This document shows, in pieces, positions 44,829 through 57,300 of a stretch of 64,000 bases of DNA. The notes beneath the pieces were generated by a model. The model searched no databases. It saw nothing but the letters and a program-made list of their open reading frames with translations, and was not told the origin of the DNA. Made by a program: the position numbers and the translations under genes. The first letter of the stretch is position 1, and each line of letters starts with the position of its first letter. The stretch is from Pempheris klunzingeri (lineage: Eukaryota; Chordata; Actinopteri; Acropomatiformes; Pempheridae): contig NC_092014.1 in NCBI RefSeq assembly GCF_042242105.1, positions 2,888,874 to 2,952,873 on the forward strand. The letters are read 5' to 3'.

Positions 44829-47800
44829 ATGGCTGCGGGCAAAGATGTGGATGAAAACACACAAAATAGAAGGTAAGAACGAATTGAAAGTGGCTTTTTT
44901 TCGCTTTAAATTGTATTTACATTACCGCCGAATCAACATCTCTCTCTTACGGCTGAATCTGAGAGGTTTTTTATGATGGTACGCACGTACGTTAGGTTAG
45001 TGAGACTGATTGACAAGGACTGTCACCCTAACAGTCAGTTAGCCTCCTGACGTTAGCTAACGTTAGCTGCCTGTTAGCGTTAGAAAATCAGAATATATTG
45101 AGTTTCCTACAACTTGGTGATCAGATATAGTCCCCAGCTTATGATTGGTTTATTTTGAAAATAAGTTAAGCAACGTTAGTGGGGAATTATCGGCTTGCAT
45201 TAGCTAACGTTAGCTACACATTAGCTTGTTTGAATTTAAGCTAGCTAGGTGAATTTAGCTAACGTTAAGTGAGTGTGGGGCGATTCAGTGTTGATTTTGC
45301 TGCATGTGTTCTTTCTCACATACTTTCTGTTGAGGCGTGAACTCCAAATCAACAGCCCTGCAACAGATCCTGCCTTTGTTCAGCTAATCCATGTTCAGGC
45401 TTAGTTGAAACTGTCAGAGAGGTCCTAGGTGGTGATGGTGGTGTCAGGATGGGCTCATACACTTATATAATGTCCTCTGTGGCTCTGGAGGGAGCTCTCT
45501 AAAGTCTAAGACAATAAACCTGAACATTTCAACTGGGTCACATCAGCTTGGGCTGTTATGCTCCTCATGTGTGCATGACATTTGTCCACCCACTTACTAT
45601 TACAGTTTGTAGATCTGTGCACACACTTTTGCATTGGTGACGGTGTAGACTTTCAGTAGACACACATATGGCTAAGATGTTTGATTATTGAAGTGCAGTA
45701 TAACTGTTGAAGCATCTACACGTCCACTGGGCTGGAAACACTTAAGTAGCCTGTGTCTTTTTAACCGAATTGTTACTGGCCTATGATGTCTTCTCCCATG
45801 CTACAAGAAAACTGTGTTTACAATCTTCTTGTCCCCCCTCAGAGGTACAGTGTGCAGTATGGTGATCAATCATGAGGAGTCACCAGGGGGCTCTCGTGTT
45901 GGCCGACCGCCAGTCATCTTCAACCCGGACTTTTTTGTGGAGAAACTCCGCCATGAGAATCCTGATGTTTTCCTGGAGCTGGTGCTGAGTAACATCACTC
46001 GCCTTATTGATCTTCCTGGGACAGAGTTTGCACAGCTCCTCGGTGAGGAGAGCCCGAAGACCCCAACAGGCGGAAATGGAGGCTTCTTTCGCTCTTTCAA
46101 CTTCCTCAAACGCAAAGGTCAGAGGTCAACTTGATAACTTTTAGAAATCACCTTTGACAATAGCCCCAATGAATGCCTGTCTCTGTTTTTGGAAGACCAG
46201 ACTCTATCATGTCATGTCCATGTCTATTAGACAACAAATCAGATCAGGTAAACATAGACATCAGGCAGCAATCAGATCATCCCAGTGAATAGTTGACCAC
46301 CAAGTTCATTTGATCCATTTCTGTTATCAGTGCAGACTACTGTGCATTGCAAAACAATGACCTCAAGGCGGAGAGGAAGAAACAGTCCAATGTGTGGCTT
46401 CATTTCATGAGGCCAGTTATTGTGTCTATAAAATGATCATTTCAAGTGTAGTGTTGTAAGTGTAAGTGTAGTTTGTTAAGAAAACAGCTGCTCTGCTGAA
46501 CAACATAAAGAAAAGTGATGAAGGAGGCTGATTATAACAGTGGAAGCAGCAGCGATACGCTGAAACATCTTTCACCAAAACTTGGGCTTTAACTTCCGTG
46601 ATGGTGTGTATCTGACACTCTTTGCACGAGTACAGCCGCTTCCCAACTGAGCAGCACGCCCATTACAAAGAAAACCTAAATAAACTGAATGCTGTGCAAA
46701 TGTTCTCGCAATCCATCCGTTCAAGATGGTGACAGACAGACACTGTGTTCAGACTTGGAGGTCATAGAACAGCTGCAGGAAACTGATCAGGAATTGATAA
46801 AGACTCTGATTGACAAGCAGAATAAATTATGTCTTTGGCATCAATAAAATCTTATCATTTCCCATCCCTACTGGTTGTGAAGGGAGATAAAGAACTTTGT
46901 CACAAACCTGTGTTCTTTGATGAACCACACAAATCACCTCTGTGTTAATGTCGACCTCTAACCTGTGCCTGCTTGCTTGTGGTGTTACTGTCCTGTTGAG
47001 GGCTTTTTTAGTAACTATATACTATCACTCACTCCCATCTCTCCCAATCCTTTCACAGATAAAGGCGTTGTGTTTGGGACCCCACTGACAGAAAGCTGCA
47101 TTGCTCAGATCTACCAGCTCATTGAGTATCTCAGCAAAAGTGAGTCATCTAAAGGAGCTTTTTCATTACACAGTTTTAGCACGACTTGACTCGGTTTCGG
47201 TCGTTTTCCATTACAATTGAGTTCCACCTCAACGTGGGCGGGGTCGTCATAGCAAGGCGGCCCGAAACTCCAGTGGCGTCATTTGTATGCGACACAAATA
47301 CAACCCAACTAAGGACATCGAGCGTTTGGTTTGTGTGTATCCGTTTATCTTGTTCACAGAAATAATAAAAACGCACGGCCGCTGTTGCCAGGGTTTTAAA
47401 AATGTGAACGAGTCGCTCTCATGACTCATCAAGTGAGGTCGCTCCCTGGCCAATCAGTGGCCTGCAGTCTGGTGACGTCACATTTTAAGCTCGACTCAGC
47501 TTGCTTGGAAACCCGGCCGAGTAGGTACTAAAAAAGTACCTGGTATCAGGTACTATCACCTAATGGAAAACCTTAAAGACCAAGTCGAGTAGAGCCGAGT
47601 AGGTGCTAGTGGAAAAGTGCCATAAATAAAATGTTTTTACATCCAGAAGCCAACCGCATGGTCTCTCTCTTAAACAATAAATAACCCTTTTTATTTGCTG
47701 TCAATTCAAACCACTGATGAGTGTGGTTAGAAATCTGACTTGTCCTTGGTGCGGATGACAGGTTTTCTGTTTTCATTAGCCAGAGCAAAAAAAGCACACA

Positions 47801-48091
47801 GATTAATAGAGCAAACTGTTTTGGAGAGATCAGATGTCTGAGGCTCTCTGTTGTGCGCCTGCTCTTATGCACTTAGACCTGCATGTGGAGGGCCTGTTTC
47901 GGGTGCCGGGGAACAGTGTTCGGCAGCAGTCCCTGAAGGAGCTCCTCAACAGCGGGGCCGATGTGGACCTGGGGTCTGGAGAGTTTCACCCCAATGACGT
48001 GGCTACGCTGCTCAAGACTTTCCTGGGAGAGCTGCCCGAGCCCCTGCTCACACACAGGCACTTCCACGCACACCTTAAGATAGCTGGTATG

Positions 48092-48124
<33 letters not shown>

Positions 48125-51100
48125 GTCTAACTTTTAACCAAAACTCTGCACAAACATTGCTGAATGTTTGCCCGGCATTGTAGTATGAAATGTTGCATGT
48201 TATGAGAGGCAGGACCCTTGAAATATGTCCAAAATGTAGATGATTTCTTTATAGAATTCTTCGGGGAATAGTTTAAATGTTTATGTCTTATGGCAATACT
48301 GTATAATAATGACTTTATCCCACCCATGTGCCTCTTCCAGATATGACTCTGTTTGATGAGCACGGCAACAAGACCGCGATACCCAACAAGGAGCGTCAAA
48401 TAGAGGCACTGCAGCTTCTCTTCCTGCTGTTACCTCAGGCCAACCGCTCACTGCTCAAACTGCTACTGGACCTGCTCTACCACACCGCCAAGCAACAGGA
48501 CAAGAACAAGATGTCCGCCTCCAACCTGGCCCTCATGTTTGCACCACATGTCCTCTGGCCCAGACATGTAAGATTTGTCCTTTCTTAACTACACAAGTAA
48601 GGGAGGCAATATGAGAAAGATCAGGAAGCTGAAACCTGCCACATACCAGAATGATAAATGGGCACATTTACCTTAAAACCACTATGTGTAGAGTTAGAAA
48701 CATTTGTATGTAATCACACCTCCCCCCTGAGAGTACAGATACTTTATCAAGCACGCAAAGAATACTGATACAACACACGTATTGCTAGCTTGTAAGTGAG
48801 ATTGTTTTTGAATCTGTGAACGCAGCTTTAACTGTTTTTCTGACTTCTGTCCTGTCCTGTCCTGCTCCAGATGACAGCTGGTGACCTGAAAGACAATCTG
48901 AAGAAACTAAACAGCAGCATGGCCTTCCTCATCAAACACTCGCAGAAACTCTTCAGGGTGATTACTGACCACACACACACACATAGCACAATTAAACTGT
49001 TAGAAATAAATGAACTCAGGTTAAAAGACTAAGCTGTGGATGAGTAACGTGTGTCTGCTCTGTCTTGTTCAGGCCCCAGTCTACCTGCGGGAATATGCCA
49101 GAGTGCACTTCGCTGGGACCAAGGCTCTGCAGACCAAGGTTGGTGGAGGGAGTTCACATTGGAGGACAATTCTTCCAACCACAAACACACCACTAAATGC
49201 TTAGCTTTACTTCCCCTCCCGTTAAAATGGCATCTGATTCATTTGCTCCAATCATATCCACCTCTAGAGGAGTTAAACCATGTGAATAGGTGACAAATGA
49301 CAAAACTTGAATTGAAAAGTAGATCAAAACTCAAATTTCTGTTATTCAAAAATATTTAGCAACGTGGAGTATATTTTTGGGCAGTGAATGAGACTGAACA
49401 TTTAAGCAAGACGGTAAAAAAATTATTATTATGAACTGAATTGGAGAAACTAGCAAGATATCCCACCTCCTCATCTCAGGCTTTCCTCCAAAGCCGCTCC
49501 CCCACAACACATGAATGAAGAGAAGACCTCGTTCCTTCTGCACGCAACCGCTGCAGTCTAACAAATCAGCAACGCTGTTAAAGGCCACGACCATATAAAC
49601 ACAAGCAAAACAGCAGTAACAAACCTAACGTTGGCTTTAGCTTGGAGTTACTGAGCTTTGAGCTGTTAGTCCACTAAACGGCCGTCCGTGGCCGTCAGCA
49701 GCGGCTCTCTCTTCGTCTGTCGCTGAGCTGTAATTTATAGTTTAGCCACATTTTCTTTGCCATTCTTGTGTGAACTGCTTCTCTAGCTTTAGCCTCGTGA
49801 ACATTTCCAGTTGTGCAGAAGGCAGCACAGGTAGGCAGGTACGTACGTAGACTGGGAGGTCTGATTATTACAAGACACAGACACCACATTCTTCTCTTTT
49901 TTCTCATATTATTTCATAGATACTTTTTTCATCCTTCCTGTATTGATTGCTGTGGAGCTGTTATGAGAATTTCAGCCAACATAACAAAAAAAGTGCTCCC
50001 AAAATAAGCTGCAGATCCTCCCTGTAACACGTGTGATGTACCCTCACCCAGGATGACCTGGAGCTGCTGGCAGCGAGCAGCTCTCCTGCTCAGCGGAGAG
50101 TGTTGCCCCTGAAGAGGACGGCTGCTCTGGGCCCCAGCTCTCAGGAGCAGTGCCAATCACCGGCTCAACAATACACAGAAGAGGCTCTGAAGGACCTCTT
50201 CAGACACGTCCACCACAACATGCCGGACTCAGCTAAGAAGAAGAAACTCGTCCGACAGGTTCACTTACGTACTTACTTCTATCCAATTAAAGAAATGAAG
50301 CGTCTTCTGCTGCTGAACTCCCTGAATGCCGGCCACTTTATTTTATCTCTCTCTCTCTTTTGTTTTTTCTGTATGCAGTTAGTCAAACAATCAACATCGG
50401 GGACGCCAACGAAAGATCACAATCAGGTTCTCCCAGCGCCCAGCAAGAAACATCCCCGTTCCCGCTCATTTGGTGGCCTCATCAAGGTACTAAAACAGTC
50501 CTGGAATATCAAGACGAGGAAAAGAACAAGAAATGAAGTACAAGAAATGACCCAGATCATTTCCACATTTCATTTCCATTAAATTAGAGATGAAAGCAGG
50601 ATGATAATGTTTCCCTAAAAACTCTCAAAGCTCTTAAAGGCCTAGTAGGTAATCATACTTGTTGCATCATTAATTGCTCACAAAGCATGTGACAATTGGT
50701 ACTAATGATTAATTAGAGGGTCAGTAGGTTGTGCCAGTTCAAATGCTGCATCGGACCGTGATAATACGTCATTTGAACTCCTAATCATATATATATATAT
50801 ATATATATATATCAACCAGAAGTAATCTTCAGTGTCTGACCACCTGAAAAGCTAATTTGGTGGAATTATACTGTGCAGCTCTTCACGTTAGAAAGCTGTT
50901 TTAACAATCCTTTTTCATGCAGAAATCCTGCCATGTCTTGGCGATAAACCTATTTTTCAGTTTAGTGGTAAAATGTTCCTACTTAAATCAAAATGTGTCC
51001 TCTAACAGCGCAGAGCTCGTGGTGAGCAGCTGACAGCAGAGAGGCGTGTCAGACACATCTCCCCTGACGGAGTCACCAGAGCCGGAAGAAAACCCGGCAA

Positions 51101-51292
51101 AGAGAACGTCATCCTGCAAGCGGTGAGCTCACGTCCGCAGCGTCTAATGTCAAGATGAAATGTGCTTTATGTTTTTGTTCACACTTTTGTTGGCGCTGTG
51201 TTCGAATGAGAGTTTACTCTTTTATCTGCCACAAAATTTACAGATGACCCAACATTTCTTTTTGATCTTGCTAACAAAAATGATGTTGTTTC

Positions 51293-51329
<37 letters not shown>

Positions 51330-51405
51330 ACAGGTGAACAGCCCATTAAACGGCCCTGTGTTGGGGAAGGCAGGACTGGTGGTAAAAAACCGAGACTTTA
51401 CTTAA
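44829..51405 (+). CDS. arhgap19: Rho GTPase-activating protein 19
   Basis: Coding exons: 44829-44872, 45843-46117, 47059-47139, 47877-48086, 48341-48567, 48871-48957, 49073-49138, 50052-50258, 50379-50486, 51009-51122, 51334-51405. The phases fit and give 496 aa (human protein 494 aa). The N-terminus MAAGKDV leads to the diagnostic PPVIFNPDFFVEKLRHE block. The RhoGAP domain starts near residue 109, with the arginine finger Arg142 in GLFRVPG and the conserved KMSASNLALMFAPHVL helix. The C-terminal part has the KKHPRSRSFGGLIK segment, typical of this protein and rich in basic residues and serine. ARHGAP19 stimulates GTP hydrolysis on RhoA and acts in mitosis and cytokinesis. Its neighbour slit1 is downstream in the same orientation, as in human. 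The final exon lies immediately after a long TG tract. Confidence 0.95.
44873..45842 (+). other. arhgap19 intron 1 with AGCTAACGTTAGCT palindromes
   Basis: A 14-bp perfect palindrome AGCTAACGTTAGCT occurs at 45055-45068 and 45202-45215, with a shortened form at 45257 and many GTTAGC/TTAGCT variants between 45040 and 45270. No exon is seen. Confidence 0.6.
46118..47058 (+). other. arhgap19 intron 2, nothing recognised
   Basis: About 940 bp with no exon, no clear repeat family and no long open frame. Confidence 0.5.
47154..47624. mobile_element. hAT-like MITE in arhgap19 intron 3
   Basis: The ends are imperfect inverted repeats. The left end reads AGCTTTTTCATTAC...GACTTGACTCGG...TTTTCCATTA. 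The reverse complement of the right end reads GCACTTTTCCACTAGCACC...CTACTCGAC...TTTTCCATTA. The termini match a well-known teleost MITE type. It begins about 14 bp after the exon 3 donor and has no coding capacity. Confidence 0.65.
48091..48120. repeat. (CA)n microsatellite just after arhgap19 exon 4
   Basis: About 15 CA units start five bases after the exon 4 boundary (48086), immediately behind the donor GGTATGA. Confidence 0.9.
49139..50051 (+). other. arhgap19 intron 7
   Basis: About 910 bp without an exon. The middle (about 49440-49740) has the look of a dispersed repeat (short open frames on both strands, GTTGGCTTTAGCTTGGAGTTA motif), but I cannot name a family. Confidence 0.4.
50487..51008 (+). 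other. arhgap19 intron 9 with an AT microsatellite
   Basis: An AT-repeat tract lies at about 50788-50812. Nothing else was recognised. Confidence 0.5.
51295..51328. repeat. (TG)n tract at the last arhgap19 acceptor
   Basis: About 17 TG units end five bases before the acceptor CACAG (exon starts 51334). The usual pyrimidine tract of the acceptor is thus replaced by a TG repeat. Confidence 0.9.
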
Positions 51406-54400
51406 TACGGGCAAAGCTCTGGAGGTTTCTGAGGTATGACACAGTTTTCCACTTTTCCTCTTCATGTAACATCAGGAAAATCACTGTCGTACTTCTGTTC
51501 ATACATTTAGGAGGATGCAAACGTAGCTGTTGTTTTGTTTTGTGTAAAAACATTACAGTATTCTTACCTGTGTAAACTCACTAGGCCGTGGAAACAGAAT
51601 CCACAGTGACGCACAAGGTGTTTTTATGGAGAAGAGATTCAGAAACCTGTAAATTGTGACTTGTCATCATGAAACTTTGTGCTTACTTTTCTCAGATCAT
51701 CACACCTCATTGTTCTTCGCACTTTTACTGGTACTTTCTCTCATTTGTTTGGTTGTTTCTCCTCCCACCTCTCTTTCCTCCCTCCGCTCGTCTCTCAGCA
51801 GGACTCTCCATCTGCGTTTCTCTCCCGCTCAGCAGATGTCAGTGTAAAACCCCACACCTCCTCCGTCTGGACAGGACTTGGGCAGTATTAATATTATTAT
51901 TCCTCATGTGTATCATTGTGTTTTCACCGTAGTGAGTCTATTTTAACTGTGACTAATATGTAGCAGCTTTAGTCTTGGCCAGAACAGCCAAACCAAACCG
52001 GGAGCTCTTCTTCTCTTCTCTTCTCTTCTCTTCACCGCTGCACATTAATCAAGACTGTTCCAAACCGGCCCCAACAAGCTTTGCCTCAGTGTAAAGATGC
52101 ATGATGGGGCTAAAATTAGTCTACCACCAATCATACAGAACGATTATGACAACTCTTTTATTCCTCCACTTGGTTTGTGGGAATCAGTGTCTGCTGTGAG
52201 GAACAGATTTACTTTTTAAATCACATTCTTAATATTTTTATTTTTTTTTCTTCTAATTGTGTTTTTATTCTACACTGGAAACGTTCTGCTGTCAGAGTTT
52301 TGGGATTCAGTCTGGCTGATTTCAAATCCAGTGACGCTCCTTGTTTTTTTGTTTTGTTTTCCAAGTGTGTGTGTGTGTGTGTGATGGGACTGGACGAAGG
52401 GCCTGGTGATGCAAATCACAATAAGTTTACACAATAACCTCACTATAACACTCAAAGATCATCTTTTAAAACCTGTCGAAGTATCTAAACATGAGCATTA
52501 ACGCTCCTCACATTGTACGGCACTCTGCTTTGAACAAACACTATCTGAGCTTTGGGGTTATTTTGTTTTTTTTACCTCCAGCTGAATGTGAATAATTAAA
52601 ATCTTTGCTTTGGTTTGGCTTCGCTGGCTCAGACCTGCTTGTGCCAGTTATCACCTGAAACTTTTGACCACTATCTTACGGTCTGATGTAGAGTGTAGAA
52701 GATGCTTACCGTTGTTGTACAGTCTGTGTATTTGTGTGTGTGTGTGTGTGTGTTTTTAAGTTACCAGACTTAATGGGAGCTGTGATGTTGGGCTTTTGGT
52801 ACGATATGCTGTAACTTTGGTTGCTGTGTTGTGCTCCTGATGCAGAATCAGTGAGCAGGTCACTTTATTTTTCATCCTGATTTGTAAAAAAAAAAACAAA
52901 AAAAAAAAAAACAGGATTGCATTAATAATTATCTTTACTCTCTCACAGGCCTTTTAATTGTGAAAACACTGACTGGAATCTCTTCATATGAGCCCAGAAC
53001 GTCTCGTGGGACTTGAATTATTATTATTTTATGCCGGGAGGGTCATTTGTTTAATTAACAACAAAAGTGTTTGAGGGATTTGTTACGTGGATGTTTGAAA
53101 TGAAAGCTGAAAGTATGTTCAGTGTGAATGTCCTCTGGTTGGAATGAGCAGTAATCTGTTACAGTCAGGTCCTCTCTTCTTAGCGTGGTGTGTTCAGTGT
53201 TCAGAGACACAGCTGGGGACGTCCGGCAGTTTCTGTTTCAGCACGACGGAACAGCAACATTATGTGTTAAATCGCACATCATGATAAAACATAATCAGAT
53301 TTTTAGTGTGTGAGTCAAGAGACATGAAGTCGTTTACAGGAGGAATGTTACAGCTTTGACAAGTTTCCAAAAAAAAAAACCCAACATGAAGGTCTAGTAA
53401 AGAGACGACGTTTTGTCTGAGTTTAAAAATGTTTCTCCTCAAAATGCTCCAGCTTCATGTCTCAAGTGTCTCATCCGTAATGTCTTAACACAAACAGCAC
53501 TGTGTTACTTAATTAAAATACAGTCTAAAATTACAGTAATGTGATGATTAAACTCCATACGTGTCTCACAACAGTCTTAATGAACCTGAAAACTGAAACT
53601 TGTTTTATACGCCGTTTCTTGTTTCTTTGTGACTTCATGACTTGACTTAACTGACGTCTGCTCAGTGTGTTGTACAGGGAGTACGGACGCACCAGTACCA
53701 CTTCCACACCTTCAGCACTGGGAGCTAAATTGTTGTGCAGCACGTACCTGGTGCTCGATGTGCGTGATGTGTTAACAGTCTTGTTCTCACCCGTGTGTGA
53801 GGAAGCTGTTATTGGTGCATCCTGTTGGGTTTGAAGGTGTCGTGGATGTTGTATCGAGGGGTTTGTTGAAAGTGACTAGAAGACCTCCTTTTGTTTTACA
53901 GCCTGTTGTCATATTCTGAAGGTTTTTTATTTTTATTTTTAAATGAACAGTTTCAGCAGCCTTTTGACACTGAATCGGGAACCCTCCGCGTCGTCTTTTC
54001 CTCTTTTCAAGACGCCTCCTCATCCTTCTCAGTTCTCTGCAGACTGCAGTTTTACAAACTTGTTTTAAGGGAGAGCTAAATTTGATCCCGTTGTATTTAT
54101 TGCTGTTTGGGAAACACATTTCTTTTTTTTTTTTTGATGTGGATGGAATTCACGGGCCAGATTTAAGGTACACTGACTTTTTCCCTGTTTTTTAAAAATG
54201 TTTAAATCTTTTTTTAATCTACTGTTGTCACTCAGATGAGCTCAGTGACATTATGTATGATGTGAAATACTGTTTTATATCTGAAACACACAAACCTTGT
54301 TTTACATCTGTCAGTGTTGCACGTCTTTTTTTACTTTACATAAATGTGAAACGTTTAGTTACTGATCTCTGCTTGCTTGCTGTGGTCACTGATGAGTTCC

Positions 54401-54750
54401 TCTGTACACTGTGAGAACAACAGAACTGCAGGTAAAAGTTAAATATGACAAAAGTGGGTGAAATTTAAGGTCCGTTTAAACTTTGCCTGAATGGTTAAAT
54501 GCACCTTTTTTTTTCTTTGTTTATGAGGAACGTCGCCTTCGCACACTGAACTTTTAGCAGATTGAAGGTGATCAACCTCTCATTTGTCTCAGTGTCGTGG
54601 TGAACTCATCTGTGACTGTTACACCATTTGGTTTAAACTGTGGTAACCTGTTGTCTTTTATATTTCCGTGTAAAATAAGTTAACCCTGTACATTGGATTC
54701 CTTGGCGCACCATCCGCTTTGGATTAAAACCTTTTTATGTTTCCTACAGA
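51406..54750 (+). other. Probable arhgap19 3' UTR and flank
   Basis: No other gene is seen between the arhgap19 stop and about 54750. ATTAAA signals lie at 52595-52600 and 54723-54728, the latter followed by TTTTTATGTTTCC. Which is used cannot be told from sequence alone. The stretch is T-rich with TG tracts (52368-52383, 52735-52753) and an interrupted A-run (52887-52912). Confidence 0.4.
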
Positions 54751-54859
54751 AAGTCTGTTGTTACTGTTTTATGTTCTACATTTATATTTATTTCTCACCT
54801 TTCCGGTGTTAACTCTACAGCATGAAGAGGCTCAACATCAACGTGGGGCTTCAGTTTGC

Positions 54860-54873
54860 CCACTAGAGGGCGC
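54860..54873 (+). promoter_or_regulatory. CTCF consensus site between arhgap19 and slit1
   Basis: CCACTAGAGGGCGC matches the vertebrate CTCF core CCASYAGRKGGCRS at every position. It lies between a housekeeping/mitotic gene and a neural guidance gene, a sensible place for an insulator. Binding is inferred. Confidence 0.55.
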
Positions 54874-55079
54874 TGTTAGATAACATGGAGGTCTGAGGAA
54901 AGTCTGAGGAAAATCTAAGTTTATTTTTTTAGTTTGTAGTTATTCATTTACAGAAAATGCTCCTTTTTTTGTTGTTTGATTATGTTGGATTTGATGCTCA
55001 CTCTGTTCTCTTGACAGCTTCTCTCGATCATACTTATTTTGCTATGATTATAATAATGGTAATATCCTATTTTATTGAT

Positions 55080-55442
55080 ACCAGGCTTGCAGCTAATGGT
55101 TATTTTCATCGTAGATTAATCTCACAACACAGAGATTATTTTTGCAATTAATTTATGGTTAATTTATGTCAGAAAATGGTGAAAAGTGTCGATCTGTGTT
55201 TCCCAAAGCCCAAGATGACGTGCTCAAATGTCTTGTTTTGTCCACAACCCAAAGAAGATCAGTTTACTGTCATGGAGGAGTAAAACAAACCAGGAAATAT
55301 TCACATTTAAGAGGCCGGAATCAGAGAAGTTGGCTTTCTTTTTCTGAAAAGAAAATAAATTTACTCGTGTCGATAAAGTAATGATCAAAGTAGTTGTTGA
55401 TGAAATGGTCGACAACTCAAAGATTTAATTGTTGCAGCTCTA
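55080..55442. mobile_element. Teleost MITE, copy a
   Basis: The sequence carries the block TTTCCCAAAGCCCAAGATGA, then TTGTTTTGTCCACAACCCAA and AGTTTACTGTCAT, and ends with ATTGTTGCAGCTCTAAT. I recognise this set from a very abundant fish MITE family. A second diverged copy lies at about 56337. No coding capacity. Confidence 0.6.
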
Positions 55443-56336
55443 ATTGATATACATTTTGAAACTCTCTCTCCTCCTCCAGGAAGGTCAGAGGTCAGTCAGC
55501 CAGTGAAGGGTCCCAGGAGCTGGTAGGGATTCAGCAGTGCAGGTTCAGAGACGTCTTACTGACAAGTACTTTTCCTTTTTAGGTCACTTTCTGTCTGTGT
55601 GTTGTTGCTGTAATTGGAGGTCAGTTTACTGAACTTGTTGCAGGAAAGAAACCTGCTTCCTAAACCGCCAAAACCAATTCTACTATTGTAGTATATTAAA
55701 AGACGTATCCCTATAGACGTAGAGCAATAGCGAGAGCAGTTAAGCACAGTTTTAGTACGATGATGTGTATCTATATGCTTTGAAAGGAAATCTAATTTGA
55801 CAGGTTCTTTAATTAGTGCTGGGCTTTAGGTTTCCCCCTGCAGTAAAACTGTTTCAAGGCTCTTATTCAGGTCAGATCTCTCTCTCAAAAGTACTATTTT
55901 AAAGGAATTCTTCTACACATGCATGATTGAAGAGGAGATTATAAAAAAAAAAAAGCATGGTATAATGCCAAGCCCTGCATGAAGATATATTTGTATATTC
56001 TTTAAGCTGCTGATGTAGTTGCACACTAACAGAACATAACTCATGAGATTAGACACTGATGTGATGCTAACTGCTCACAGCATGCTCCTTAGGTCATTTA
56101 GGCTTTGTGGTCATGTAGAGTTTTGGAGCTTCGTTTATCTGTTGGAGCAGGCAGGGATCTGAGCCAGACACCACGATATGACTGACGCTCGTCCGACGAT
56201 GTGCTGAAACTAAAGATGTTTAAGGCAGTTTGGCTTTTTCTAACTTAAAATTCAAATGTATGCAAGCAGAAATCTTTAATTTTCTGAGCAGCCGTATGTG
56301 GTCGCAAGAGTTTGAAGAGCAGAATAGACGTGAAAG

Positions 56337-56628
56337 GGTTTTTCATCATCATCATTTAATGTGTCGATTATTTTTCTCGATTAATCAGTTATGTGTCCAA
56401 AAATAGTCAAAACCATTTGCCAGAGCCCAAGGTGACATCTTAGAAGTGTTGTCCAACCACAAACCCCAAAGATATTCAGTTTACTGCACATTCTCACAAC
56501 TGAGAATCTTAAATTAGGTCACGGTCAGCGTCTTTTCTGGAGAAACAACCAGCGATTCTCCCAATAATAATTTTCTTTCAACAAATAAACTGATTCATCT
56601 TCTAATCACGTCGGCTGTAGTAAAGTTT
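56337..56628. mobile_element. Teleost MITE, copy b (diverged)
   Basis: Same order of blocks as copy a: GATTATTTTTCTCGATTAAT, GAGCCCAAGGTGACATCTT, CCAAAGATATTCAGTTTACT and a terminal GTCGGCTGTAG. It is more diverged than copy a. Confidence 0.55.
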
Positions 56629-56899
56629 TTTTTTTTTTTTATTTGGCTGAATTAAGCATAAATAAAGTAGTAATGAAATAAGTTGCCGTGCTAGAATACT
56701 AAGCAGTGTCTTCCATTATATCTGTTCCCTCACAGCTGCAGTAGAAACAGTTGGATGTTCCAATATTTCCCTTTTTATGCTGCAATTGTATCTTAGAAAT
56801 CACATCAGGAGGGCAGTTGGCCCCCCTGATGTGATGTGTCTTAATTAATCGAATTAACCAAATAATCTATTTATGGGCATTGCTAATGTTGCCAATAGA

Positions 56900-57300
56900 A
56901 AAGTCTTCTCTCGTTAGTGGGATTAGAAGTTTTCACGCCACATGACATGCTGGGACTTTTCCAAATCGGAAGGTTTTGTGAATTGACATGTTTGAGACAA
57001 AAGCATCTGCTCTGTCCCTCCGCAAATCGATTCAGACGCGTCTCTAGTAAAAAAACTCCCCCACCTCCCCACCCAACCCGGCTTCAGAAAGCCATTATGG
57101 CCCCAGCAATAAGGGGGTCCAACCCTCCCCCGGAGATGTCGACAGCTCATCCCTCCCTTTGTTGCAGATTATCGCCGAATGAGTCCGTCAATTCAGCTGC
57201 AGACGGGCTCTGCCTGTGGCCAATTTGTTTTCCATCACTTGTGAAGAGCGCCTGGTTAAATTAACCCGTCACGCCGAGTCTGCGGGGGGAAGACAAAGTG
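56900..57300. other. Possible conserved non-coding element upstream of slit1
   Basis: This 400-bp stretch is less repetitive and of more even base composition than its flanks. It contains a CAGCTG E-box near 57195, GATTA and CAATT homeodomain-type cores and CCAAT. No exon is seen. Conservation is a guess from composition only. Confidence 0.25.
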
